Source of the DNA: Paragordius varius
Taxonomy: Eukaryota; Nematomorpha
Direction of reading: 5' to 3'
DNA: 64,000 nt
NCBI GenBank assembly: GCA_964247055.1
Contig: OZ176053.1
Span: 8,556,001 to 8,620,000 of the forward strand
Below are positions 49,101 to 60,712 of the stretch, in pieces. The notes below the pieces were generated by a model, which ran no database searches, was not told the origin of the DNA, and saw only the letters and a list, made by a program, of their open reading frames with translations. The position numbers and the translations under genes were made by a program. Numbering within the stretch: position 1 is the stretch's first letter; each line of letters begins with the position of its first letter.

Positions 49101-51439
49101 ATTTAATAATTGAATTGCTAAAGTTTTTTCTATTTTTGATATTGTTTATTGTAAAAAACATTTTATTAAAAATTTAGTTTTTACATGAATTGCATAACTT
49201 TTTTTGAAAGTTATCGCTTAATATTATTGATTATTACATTATTTGGATAATTTTTTTATATTCCGGGTGTATTTAGCCCCGTTACGAAGCAACAATTGAA
49301 AATTACAAGAAAAAATTGGAAGAATTATCTTTTAAGAACGGAAACTTATCTGATGAACCTTCTCATATACCTAGTGAAAGTGAATGGGAAAATGTAAATT
49401 TTTTTAGCTAGTAAAAAATTAAATTTTTCAAAACATATATCTATAGAGGTTATGGATATGATTATATCATGTAGGCAATATAATAAATCTTAAAAATATC
49501 AGGAAGATTACCCATTAAGAAATCAAATTCTTTTAATTAATTTTTTCACACATTAAAAAAAAAATTTATTTCAATTTTAAGGATATCATTTTCCATATTT
49601 TTTTTCAAATTTCCATATTACAACAAACTTGGTCAAAAAAATTAATACCATCATTGGATAGCTTTAATTTTCATTTTGATTTAGTAAAATTGGATAGCTT
49701 TTTTATTTATGTCTTTTCTATTGATTATTTATGGACATGCTCTTTCATAACCGGATTAGGAAAAACGCAGATTTAACGTACTTAAATCAGAACTTGATGC
49801 ATTGAAAATTACTCATCGTGAACTGGTCACATCACAACAAGATGTTCTTTTAACCCTCGAACAACTGAAAAAGGACAAAGAGGCCCTTTTACTTCAAAAT
49901 AATATGTTAGAAACTCAAAGCCAAGTATGTTACTTAAACTTAGTTTTTCTTTATATTTGATAATAATGGTAATAAAAGGGATTTTTTCATAAAAAAAATT
50001 ATTTGTTAGAATTTAGCGCGAGAAAAGAAGAAATTGGAAGATCAAAATGACTATTTGAATTTATGCATGGTTAAAGGTAAGACAAATAATGAAAATTCCA
50101 AATTAAATAATTTTAGCAAATTGCATGTTATAATATATCTTTTAATTATTTTAGTCAAAGAATCTGATAATTCTAGCACCCCCAAAAAGTATGAATCATT
50201 TTAATGTTAATGTTTAGTAAAACTGATGTTTCGGAGGCTCTCATAAATAAAGTAAATGAATTAGAAAAGGCGTTAGAAGAAAAGGATAGCTTTTACATGG
50301 ATTACCTGAAAAAAGCAAAAATGGTGTTTTTTTATTTTTATTAATTTTTATATTTTTTAACAAATGCACCCTGCTGAATATATTGTATTGAGTTGTCAAC
50401 CACATTTATACGACATATAATAATTTTAATATTTAACTACACAATGTAATGGTTTTGGATTCATAAATTATTTTAAATTTGGATATGTCTGGTAATGATA
50501 CTTCAAAAATTAATTTGTCCTATATATATAACAAACCATGGGACCCATTAGCCTAACGTTCCCAACAAATTGCTTATTTTAATCATTAACTCTGTTTCTG
50601 ATTTAAGTACTAACTTTTCAGTTATAATTTCTTTAAGTTTAATATACCTTTTCATTAACTTATTTGTTTGTTTGGTGTTTATTTTTACTTTTGATTTTCT
50701 TAATATTCAAAATTTATATTTATAAAAAATAATTTATTTCATTTCGAATGAATATGGAGTATTACATTATAATTTAATATTGACTACTGTACTTGATAAT
50801 AAAATTTAACAAATCAATATTAAATTGAAATTTTCTCTAAATATAGAGTTTACCCTATACTAACTTAATTTTTACCATTCTTTAATTTAAATCCTTGATG
50901 ACATAGACAAGACAAAATTTATTAATTTTATTTATTTTTAGATTATCGAATCATTGAAACAAAATGCGAAACTTAATGAAAATCAAAGCGACGAATTAAA
51001 AAATCTCAAGGTTTATTTTCCATTTTTATTTTTTAAATTTAAATTTTTATAAATAATTTTCACACCTTTTAGGAGGAAAATGAACGGTTAAAACAAAACC
51101 AAGAAACTATTGCACAAGCTTGGAATAATATGGTTTTTTTATTAATATATAACAGAATTTAATTTCGTTTAACTATTACCAATTAAATTAATTTATTAAT
51201 GTTTTAAATATTTTTTAGTTAATATATTATATATTTTAAACTTTTGATAAAAAACCGATTGATCACTTTGAAAAAAATTTAATCATTTTTTAATTGCCTA
51301 ATATAATATAAAACTATTTTTACTATAGGCCCTAAAGATGTATAAGCAAAATATGAATGAAACGTTATCCGATACACTGTGGGAGCATAATTCCTTTCTT
51401 AATAGACAACGGGAAATTCTCCTTTCCAAACCTAAATAG
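46102..51439 (+). CDS. HOOK: HOOK-family dynein adaptor
   Basis: HOOK proteins link cargo to dynein-dynactin: an N-terminal calponin-homology-like Hook domain binds dynein light intermediate chain, followed by long coiled coils. Nineteen exons join without a frame break into 498 aa, shorter than the roughly 700 aa of animal HOOKs. The Hook domain spans about residues 1-118: EKTLLKWITTIVPDA near the start, then VVNSDNKEKYINDIMMMDKE, matching human VNCEQKQEYIQAIMMMEES. The coiled coil contains KDELYRLDNAKDDYETQI and EEELSNLAVDVQKYKDELD, both close to human HOOK. The C-terminus (AQAWNNMALKMY, then SFLNRQREILLSKPK) corresponds to human AWYNMGMTLH and SFLARQRQ. The first eight introns are 22-30 nt, two more are 31 and 29 nt, and the rest are 0.08-1.6 kb. 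Intron 47716-49276 contains an antisense LINE. The last coding exon is 51329-51439. Confidence 0.93.
47856..48960 (-). mobile_element. LINE fragment, antisense in a HOOK intron
   Basis: The minus-strand translation, across frame changes, shows reverse transcriptase blocks SALHQGSVLSPLLFIII and LLFADDLVIMDS. These are followed by a Cys-rich finger (CRICSLVVKANYIVCAKC, then WIHKKC) and the C-terminal tail (GRPFKSWITTKYDDL, EDWKTAIKNYL). The Cys/His finger after the polymerase domain is known in some LINE clades of invertebrates. Stops and frame changes show that the copy is dead, and its 5' part is missing. Confidence 0.8.
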
Positions 51440-52642
51440 ATTTTGCAATAAAATAGAATATTTATTTAATCTTGACATCATTTATTTAATAAATTATATT
51501 ATTTATAACTGTTAGAGTATTTTTAAATGGGCATTAGTTTTGGAGAAACATAAAATACAAAAATATTTTTGGAATATTTTTCAAAACTACTTAACTATTC
51601 ATTATTATAATAATCTATGTTAGTTTGCATGAATTTATAGAAATTTAATATAAAATTTAATAATCCCTTTTGTTTTGGGTGACCTAATTAGGCGTTACCG
51701 AGTTTATATGAAAGAAAATAATTTTGGGCACTAAGCGGCATACAGACAAATTTAAGCAAAAATCAAATAATTAACCGCTGTTTTCATTTTGTCTATATGT
51801 AAAACGCTTAAAAATTTAGCATATGTCTGTATTAATATGAGAAACATTAGAAAACCAAAGCAATTGAAGGAGCTTCTTGACCAAAAATTAAGTCTCCAAG
51901 TAAAATTATGGTTGTTATTGGTAATATGTAAGCATATAATGAATTATCTCATGAACTTAAAAATAAATAATTTTAAAGCTTATATTTAACGTCACGGGGT
52001 CTAATTGTCCTACATAAATTTGACCAATTTTGTATAAATCTATAGTTTAAAATTGGTTATTTTGAAGATATATTATAGATGTTATTAATGATTTTATTGT
52101 AATTCATAAATGATGATTTCAAAAGTAAAATGTTTTATCGTGATTTGATTTTAATAATACTTATTAGGTTTTTTTGGGTGTTTAGCTAGTTATTAGCAAC
52201 GCCACAAAAATAGTTTTATTCATAAAAATTTAATTTTTAATTTAGTTTTTAATGTTTCCAATAATTATACAAACCTATGAATCATTTTGCATTTTAACTA
52301 TATAATACTAAAACAGCTGTTTAATATTTGTTTTTTGCATTGCTTAACCCATAAATTTGTTGGTTTCGGAAAGCCTATTACAAGAGTCTTTTGTGTAAAA
52401 GAAGATATGTATAGTTTTACATATATTTATTGGTAAATTCCAATAGTATATTTATAATATTTTAATAAAAATGGGCTATTTTTGGACGAAATATTTTAGG
52501 GTGTGGTTTATTTTATTGGCAAAAATATTTTGACAGTTGTACAAACATGCCTGAGTTTAAACATCGTGATAATTAATATAATATTTATAAAATATTATTA
52601 CTCTCATTTATTTGATAAAAAGTTCGCCTCTTTCTCCTCAAA
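51440..52642. other. Intergenic, nothing recognised
   Basis: AT-rich DNA between HOOK and the first propeptide-like gene. The open frame at 51789-51989 has no features I recognise. Any upstream exon with a signal peptide for the next gene would have to lie here. Confidence 0.5.
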
Positions 52643-53218
52643 ATGAGTATTAAATGTAAATACTAATTATTTAGCCGAAATTAAGACTATATCTGTCGAT
52701 TCTGGACATATAAATCCCAAAAAATTGGAATTCACCATTAAAGACGATGTGTCTGGCGAAAAATTTGATGTTAAAATTAAACGTGACAAAGATGATTGGG
52801 CTTACACTGGAGAAGCAACCGATAGTCAAGGAAACAAATATAATGCAACCTTTAAAGCATATTTTGGTTTGGTAAGAGCGGTTATATTTCTTTCCCCGTA
52901 AATTTTTAATTAAAACACCTTGTTATTAACGAAAAAGTTATGTTTTCACAATTCAACTGTATTTCCAGGTTTTATTTATTTAATTGTCTTATGTTATTAC
53001 CACCAAATTTGCCATAATAATTAAAGTTTTTTATATAATCAATTTTCTTGTAGAATGGGATTATGACAGATGCCGTGCAGAAATATATAGTGGAATCCAC
53101 TGCCTTAGTTCGACAATCTGATGGCGATTTGGAAGGCATTTTACCCGTTGATATTATGCAGAGCAATGATTTCAAATGCAACGTAACTGGGAAAGTCATT
53201 AACAATCCTAAAAAATAA
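52643..53218 (+). CDS. Small protein resembling a reprolysin (M12B) propeptide, paralogue 1
   Basis: Exons 52675-52871 and 53054-53218 are well supported: canonical splice sites, phase continuity and a clear paralogue. The first exon is tentative. ATGA at 52643-52646 with a 28-nt intron parallels the arrangement in paralogue 2 and gives 121 aa. Residues about 8-87 follow the ADAM propeptide pattern: a first strand pair (KKLEFTIKDD, KFDVKIKRD), then WAYTGEATDSQG, then NATFKAYFGLNGIMTDA and KYIVEST. In ADAM propeptides the positions before Y.G and before GL.G are usually Cys; here they are Trp and Tyr. FKCNVTGK near the C-terminus (Cys109) recalls the cysteine-switch motif KMCGVT. There is no protease domain, no transmembrane segment and no visible signal peptide. 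The family call is inference from pattern only. Confidence 0.6.
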
Positions 53219-55657
53219 TTCTGATTTAACATCCATTTTTTGATTTTTAATATGTCCGTATATTTTAGATTAGTGCTTCTAAATTCATTATGTATTGAAT
53301 ATTAAATTTATTATGCTATCATATTAATAAAATATAGTTTAAAATAATATGTATCTACTGCGAATTTGGTTCATCTAATGAACCAATGTTTATTGAATGA
53401 GCGTTTATGGCTGAAACTATTTATAAAATGTTGAATCGATAAATATTGAGAATGTTGGCGTTGAGATAATTTTTGGAACGTGTTTAGGCCCATTCAAATT
53501 CAAAAAAAATATTTTATAAAATTTGTCTCATATAATCGAGCTTTCGATAAGCCCTTAATTAAGTGCTACTATAGGTGAAAAAGGGGGGTTTTAAGAAATA
53601 AAAGTCCCTATCAGAAAAACAGGTCCGTTATATAATGGATTTATTTGTTTTATTATGAATGCGCTGACTATAGTCAGGCGACTTTAAACCGATCCTCCGC
53701 GAATTGATAAAAAATATCTTTAATTCTTTTAAACAATTTTTCGCCCAAGATATGAGACTAAAATCACTACGACTGGGTAGGGTCTCTGTAAACTATTCCA
53801 CCATATGAAAAAAAGTGCCTTTAAAGCAAATTTTTCCAAATTTATAAAATTATACAACCTAATAATGGTTTAAGGCTTAAGATTCTTCGGAAATTAGCAG
53901 GCCGTTTTGTTGAATAACCCTCGGGTGGGACACCCTCTAAGTGAAATACACAATACAAAAAATTGTTTTCATCTTTGTTGCCGATAAAATAAATATTTAT
54001 AACTAATGAGGTGTCGGCTACACATGACAAGGCGGCAGAGTATAGCCAGAGTATACCATTTGCACTTCAATAGTGTCCTTGAACACTTCAAGTTTCTTAA
54101 AATTTGTAAATTTGAATTTTACATAAATTTTAAATGTATATTTTTATTATATTATTTTTTTATATACTTATTTATTATATATTTATTCATTTTCAGATAA
54201 AATTTTTCGTTCAAAAACTACTTTTTTTGTTTCAAACTAAGTTTTTCCATTTCCACAAACTTATTAATTTATGATGTTTTTTATGAAAATTTGTAATTAA
54301 TAACCCAGAAAAGCTATATATTTTTTAATTACGTGATAAAATCATACTAATATGTAAAATATTTAAGAAATTAATAAAGATAGACTGTTTCTTAATGATT
54401 AATAGCTACTGATCTAAAATCTATGTTAATAAAAATAATTAAATAGATGAATAATACACGGTTTGCTTGATAAAAGTTTAAAACAAAACAAAAGTTTAAC
54501 CAACTTGAAATGTTCAAGGACCAATTTGAAATGTTCAAGGACCAACTTGAGGTGTTCAAGGACCAACTTGAAATGTTCAGGGACACTCTCGAAGTTTAAA
54601 TGGTATATATTGAAAGGTTTAAATATTTAAGTTAAAGTTTAAAGCAGTTGCTGCATGTGTGAATGTAAACATTTGGTTATATAAATTTTAGCTATGTTAC
54701 ATATATATAGTAAAAATTGAAATCATACGGACAAAACGTAGAAATAAAAAGACAAATATTTTTTTCAAGACAATCATACTTTTTAAATCTAGATTTAAAC
54801 TCATTGTTTGAAACTGCAAAGTATAAAAAAAAACGTATATTGGTAACATAATCAATTATATATTTTACAATTTTAAAATGGTAATATAGGATTAAGGTTA
54901 ACAAACTGTTGTTGTTTTTGGAAAAAAATATTTGTCTTTATTTTACTTTTTGTCCGTATAATCTTAGTTTTACTGTAAGCTTTTAATTTAAAGCAATCTC
55001 AAATCTTATATCTCTAACCAATTTTTTATGGCCATCATTAAAATTTGGAATTCAATTTTTCATGAAAATTAAATAAATCGAGTTAGAATTTTGGCTACAA
55101 CATAATCTTTATTCCATTTTCACATTTTATATATAAAATTCCCTCAGTCAAATTTTCACATCGAATGTTTTCCAAAAATACTAAGTAAAAACGGGGTCTA
55201 ATTTAGAAATATATAAATAATTTTATAGTTAGTGACGGGCATTTTACTCGGGCTTTTTTTGCAAAATATTTTCGTGGATTGAGTTGATATAAGAGCATTT
55301 CAGTGTCTATTTTAAAGAAACAAAATTGTTTTTTGATAACGCAATCTTTACACATATATTAAATATAAGTAATCATTAAGGTAAATTACATTTGGATTAA
55401 TAATGTGTGAATTTATTGGCTAAATGATAACCTGATTCCTAATATACCAAAATTGAAGTTATTAATTATTGCAAAGGAAACAAAAATATTGATTAACAGA
55501 TGGTTAAAATATTAGTTAAAAAAATATTTTGGCACCACAAAACAATTATGTCATCCAAAATTAATCCAATAACACTTGTATAAATAAGTATCTGGAAAAC
55601 ATATATAAAACATTTTTAAAACAATTTTATTTTCCTCCAAGAAAAATTTATTTGCGC
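53219..55657. other. Intergenic between the two paralogues
   Basis: AT-rich DNA with a 21-bp minisatellite at 54501-54584 and no supported exon otherwise. Confidence 0.5.
54501..54584 (+). repeat. 21-bp minisatellite, four units
   Basis: Four tandem 21-bp units (CAACTTGAAATGTTCAAGGA plus C) with few changes. On the plus strand they stay in frame and read as a heptad, QLEMFKD, repeated four times, then TLEV and a stop. Upstream the frame is open for only about ten codons. It may be the last exon of an unrecognised coiled-coil gene or a chance coding reading of a minisatellite. Confidence 0.8.
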
Positions 55658-56913
55658 ATGATGAGTATATTTTTTTTCTTAATTAAATTATTATCTAGCT
55701 GGTCAAATCGATAAAATTAAGGTGGATCATGGTAGAATAAACCCGAAAGAATTGAAATTTGATCTGGAATTCAATGATAAAAAGTTCAAGCTTGACCTTA
55801 AACAGAATGGGGACATTATTAGCCAAAATTTTGAATCAAAAGACGAGGCTGGAAACGTGTACGGGAAACAAATGAAAGATTGGGTTTATGTTGGAGAGGG
55901 CAAAGATGAAAAAGGCATAAAATATGTGGCAAATTTTACGGCCTATTTTGGATTAGTAATTAATTAATTAAACCTTTTTTAAAAAAATATCGATATACTA
56001 TGCGATCATACTCATTTTGATATTTGAATGCTTATTATTTTTTTCATTCAAAACTAAAGTTTCAATTATTGACTTTATATGAGTAAGTATACATTGGTTG
56101 TCAAATAACAGAAAAACAAAGAGAAATTTTATTGTCACACAGCTAATTTTTCGCTTTGTACTGTTATTAGTTAATAATAATACTCTTTAGTGCATATGCT
56201 ATCTGGCAATATTTTATACAAAACTAGCAATGTACATTTTTTACAGACTGTAAAAGCGCCAATTCGTTAAATCTGGTAAAATTGGAAAAAATGTTTTATG
56301 GACTTAATTATCCGGATATTACATATTAAATCAAATACTTTAATAAAGACCATTTTATAGTTTTAATAAAATAATAATACACAGTTTAAAGTCTCTTTTT
56401 TTTCTTTTTTATTAAAGAGTAAGGTAAATTGTATCCGGACTTGTCAAGGCTTTAACACTCACCTGCCCAGGACTGACAGTGATGAAAGAAAAATTGCCTA
56501 GTTTCGGGATTCCAACTCAGGGTCAAAGTATAAGAGTCCGCCCTATTAATATTAATAAAAATATTTATAAAAGCGAACCTACCCGTTTTTGCGGCAAAGT
56601 AGTGGTCTATTGTTTATTTACTATTTTAAGAAATTTATGAAGGAATTCATAAACAATTTTAACCGCCTTTCATTTATATTTAATTGGAAATATGAAGTTT
56701 GTGAATTTCTTAGGCTGTCTTTTAAACACATACAGATAGATTAGACATTAACTAATCTCAATAATTTATTTCTATATGGAGGATGGATATTTGAATTCAA
56801 CCCAAGGAAACAATAATTTCAAGATGAGTTCAAGTGAAATCATTCGAGAAACAACGTATGATGAAGTTGGAATCCTCCCACTCAAAATCGAGCAAAACAA
56901 TATGTCTGATTAA
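55658..56913 (+). CDS. Small protein resembling a reprolysin (M12B) propeptide, paralogue 2
   Basis: Three exons: 55658-55664 (7 nt, tentative), 55699-55955 and 56782-56913, giving 131 aa. Introns are 34 and 826 nt. It is a tandem paralogue of the gene at 52643: shared blocks are INPKELKF, DW.Y.GE..D..G.KY.A.F, AYFGL, and in the last exon a weaker match around EIIRETTYDEVGILPLKIE. The intron after AYFGL is in the same place and phase (0) in both. The ADAM-propeptide-like pattern is clearer here (KKFKLDLKQNGDIISQNF, then WVYVGEGKDEKG, then AYFGLDGYL). The protein has no Cys at all and lacks the cysteine-switch-like tail of paralogue 1. No signal peptide is seen, although a hydrophobic run (SIFFFLIKLL) is readable across the proposed first intron in another frame. 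Confidence 0.6.
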
Positions 56914-57058
56914 CTTTTTTAATTATACAAATGTATCTAAACTGTATAATCTAAATTTATTGTATAATAAAACAAATTCTATTCATGTGCAAATATATCA
57001 CAGTAGTTAGTTATGATCTAGATTAATTTAATGATAATAAATCATTTTTTTTCAATGA

Positions 57059-60000
57059 TTAATTGTTGAGATAGGTACTAAAACGCCGTGTGTGAAAAGT
57101 GTTATTGCGATCAGTGTAAGGATAAGCCCGGAAAGTTCCTAATTTTTGACCGTTTGTATCATAATGCAAAAACATAAAGCATTCTTGGCAAAAGAGTGAA
57201 GGATCATCTGGTACGTGGGAATCTTCAAATGTTATATACCTTAAATCAAAAATATTATATTATATATATTATTATTCGTACTTTAAATATTAAAATAATA
57301 ATAATGTGCTGATATTTTTAATTTTTAAATAAATTGCCTTGCTGAAAATTTAATAATTATTTGAAAAATATTTAACGCATCAAATCGATATTCTTTAGAT
57401 CATATATAAATAAAGAGCGTGATACCTTCATAAAAACAATATTTAAGGTTAGTGATTTTATTACAATTTTTCTTAAATATGGAAAAATTATTATAATTAT
57501 TTTATATACCTGGCGATGTTACTGTTACATACATAACAGTATTTAATTTTTTCCGTTGATGTGAAAATGCGTACGGGGTAAAGAGAACCATTCTGTAAAT
57601 CATCTCGACCAGCTAATCTATAATAACATATATAGGATAAAGTAAAGAAATTAACATATAAAAATATTTCATCCTAATAATTAAATAAAAATGTCCAATG
57701 TTCCAAAATACATGGCTATTTCAAAATTTTAAGACGTAAAAAATGGAAATTTACCTAATATCCGATATGATAAAAAGATGTTGACAATCCCCTTGATGGA
57801 AAAACATGTACGGCTTTCCAATGCAAATTTCTAAATCCTTAATTTGGGTATTTTCCATTATCTTGGTTTGGTAGGGACCCAAACCATGTGATTCCCCCCA
57901 CGGTATAATAGGTCTATATATAGTCAATTATAAAAATATTATACTTAAGTATTATAAGTTTAAAACAAATTATGCACACTGATATCGTTCGATAAAAATT
58001 GGAGTTACTTATTGCGAGTGTTGTTCATATTGTTTTATATATATGTAATTTTGAATAACAATTTAAAATATATGCATAAAAATAATAAACACAAAAAGTG
58101 TTTTATTAAAAAATGAAATTAATTTAAGGTTTAGTATGAATAAATTAATGGCAAACTTCATAATTAACTAAAAGTTTAAAAAATATTGGGTTAAATATGG
58201 ATTTTTTTCTCATATTCATATAACAACTGATATATAAACAAAATTTGAAAATATATTAAAATCTAAGTATGATAATATTAATCTTTATAGCCTGTTTTCA
58301 CCCCAAAATATGCCAATAATATATTCCACATAACTTTACCAATAATATAGTATAAAAGTTTAATAAATCTATACGCAGAGTAATCAACGTTATTGGTACT
58401 GCGGGTATCATTATAAAAGACATTTTCGATCAAAAAAAATCCCGATTTGAAAATATCTTTGGAGAAAAAGGAAACGGGCTTAGTTGGATTTTCACTAATA
58501 TCTTCATAAACGCCATAATCACAATCACAAAATATTTTATCCCTCAGTTCAGCTAGGGTATTTGATCCAAGGCATTCAAATCGTTGATCAATATTCACTA
58601 TCTATAAATATATGTAATATGTACAAAACGCAAAAACTTAAGGAATAATATATGTTTTATAAAATAAGCAATATATTTTGATCCTTGATTATTAGCCACC
58701 TGATAACGATTGTGAAATACATAATTTAATTCATCAGTGGTATTCACCAAAATTTTTTGAAGGGCCAAAAAATGTTTTTTTATTGTATCACAGGCCACAA
58801 AACCGATAAATTTTTCATAGCTGCGAGAAACATTTCTAGATAAATACTCATATAAGTATATCAAAAAAATTGATAAAAATTTAGGGCCACATTCGACCCC
58901 TGTTTACCTCTAAATTAATCTGTTACCAATACTGTCATTCCTCATTATGCACACAAACAATAGGTTGAAGGATCAAGGTTCAAAAATAATGATTGCCTTT
59001 AAAAATAATGTTAGTCTTTTCTTATGTCACATATTTATAATTTCAATTGTACATAAACGAAAAATATTTAAATGAGAATAGGCGAATGTAATCCATTAGA
59101 ACTATTTTACGCGGAGGTGAGTCAAAAAGATGTATATAAATTATTGCGACATGATGACCAAAAATCATAAAGAATGGCGGTATCAAAAAATATTAAACGC
59201 AATTTTGGATCAATTTTTTGGAAACAAATGTTAATATATAGAAGAGGGATGCTAAAAGGTAAAGCGATCTACTAAACATATTCTTCCCCATTTAAAATAC
59301 TTAATTAAAGAAATCAAAACAAATTAGTGTAATATAAAATTCCCATGTAGAGTTTAAGCACAAAAACAAAACCGGATTTGAGAATTCAGGATTTTTTATC
59401 CGATTTAATATGCAAAAAATGCGATTTAAGAGCCAAATGTTAAATAAAGCTAACGTCTTCATAATAAATCTCCCTATACCTAAGTTAATAGCCATTTATT
59501 GATAATTTTAACTTTATCTTTATTTATAATCAAAGATATAAATACATATATAGATATATTTATATTAAATTAAAAAAAATGATTTTTGATGCACAATATA
59601 GGAATATGAAGTTTATTTATTAAATTGTGTAAAATCAGAATTTCGAATAACAATGCGATAATTTATTTTCGATATAAATATAATATCGTCTTTAGGAATA
59701 CAACCATACAATCTAAAGTTCGCGCTTTTATTTGGTGAGATTTTAATTATACATAATTTAATTAAATTTTATATTATTAAAATGTACAATATGTCAGCAA
59801 GTAATATTCTTTTGTCCTCAACTTTATATATATATTATGATGTGATAGTTTATATAAAATTATGTACAAGGGGCATAAAACACAAACCAATATTGTTCTT
59901 ATTCTTAATTACCAGATATTTTGAAATTGAAACCGATTACAGGAAGGTTCCAACTACGGAATCGGTAATTCAAAAAAACCTAATATCATAGATAAGTTGT

Positions 60001-60683
60001 ATTATAAAAGGTTATCTTTAAAATTAAATGAGCCAAAATATATTTTTCGATAATTTCTAATACTCATATATGTTTAAAAAACAGCCACAAATATTTATGT
60101 GAGACATAATGCATAAAACAAGAAGTAATTGTAAATACCATTGTGGAAGGACATATTTTTTGATCGGTATAAATTTGATTTGGTATATAAAATGTGAGTG
60201 TAACTATAACTTCTGGGCGTTTTATTGTCATTTCGATAGGAAACTTAATCGTTTTTAAATAGTCTATCTAAAAATTAAATAATTTTTATACCAATTCTAC
60301 GTCTTTGTAATTGAAAACGTTTAACATTGATTTGTAATAATTTTTCTTTTTATTCTTGTCCATTTCTTCCTGATACCTAATTTATTATATTATGTAAATA
60401 CTTAAGACATTCAAGTTTAGGTTCATCAAACTTTTTTTCATGATAATTGGCAAAAACATGGGGTCTTAATATAAATAACATTAATATACCCGCATTTTCG
60501 ATGAATTTCCTTGAATACCTTTTCGGGTAATCCAAGAAGACATTCAATTATCTCCAAACTATCAACATCATCAATATTGTGAATCAAAAATTTCTTTGCT
60601 TTAGTGGTATCTTCTAAAAATTGCTGGATGTTAACTTTGGGTATTTTAGAACATTTTGCAATTTGGGTTGATAATTTTTCCAT
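57059..60683 (-). CDS. SNAPC3: snRNA-activating protein complex subunit 3
   Basis: SNAPC3 (SNAP50) is the DNA-binding zinc-finger subunit of the complex that recognises the proximal sequence element of snRNA promoters. Eight exons on the minus strand sum to 381 aa (human 411): 60683-60490, 60464-60402, 60376-60292, 60267-60139, 58601-58375, 57913-57755, 57617-57510 and 57239-57059. The first three introns are 25, 25 and 24 nt; the others are 1537, 461, 137 and 270 nt. The conserved C-terminal half is clear: LGSNTLAELRDKIFC, SKDIFKSGFFLIENVFYND, PWGESHGLGPYQTKIM, MFFHQGDCQHLFIISDIR, YCYVCN, PSLFCQECFMFLHYD and GTFRAYPY. The Cys/His residues of the zinc region are present. The 1.5-kb intron contains a family A repeat that reads as a false exon (58864-58700). 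Confidence 0.93.
58735..58913 (-). repeat. Dispersed repeat family A, copy 3 (in SNAPC3 intron 4)
   Basis: On the minus strand it shows GGGGTCGAATGTGGCCC, TTTTTTTGATATACTTAT, GCTATGAAAAATTTATCGG and a GGTGAATACCAC end, matching 4838-5060. Its 70-codon open reading is fortuitous. Confidence 0.6.
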
Positions 60684-60712
60684 TTAAATTTCAAATCATG
60701 CTTATTTTATGA
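60684..60712. promoter_or_regulatory. 29-nt divergent intergenic region
   Basis: This is all the DNA between the SNAPC3 and CIAO2B start codons, with the same 29-nt length as the HOOK pair at 46073-46101 but a different sequence. It is AT-rich with no nameable element. Confidence 0.5.

Noticed and set aside
58598-58864. A minus-strand frame that looks like an extra SNAPC3 exon
   Set aside because: The SNAPC3 frame is complete without it, and the segment aligns with dispersed repeat family A.
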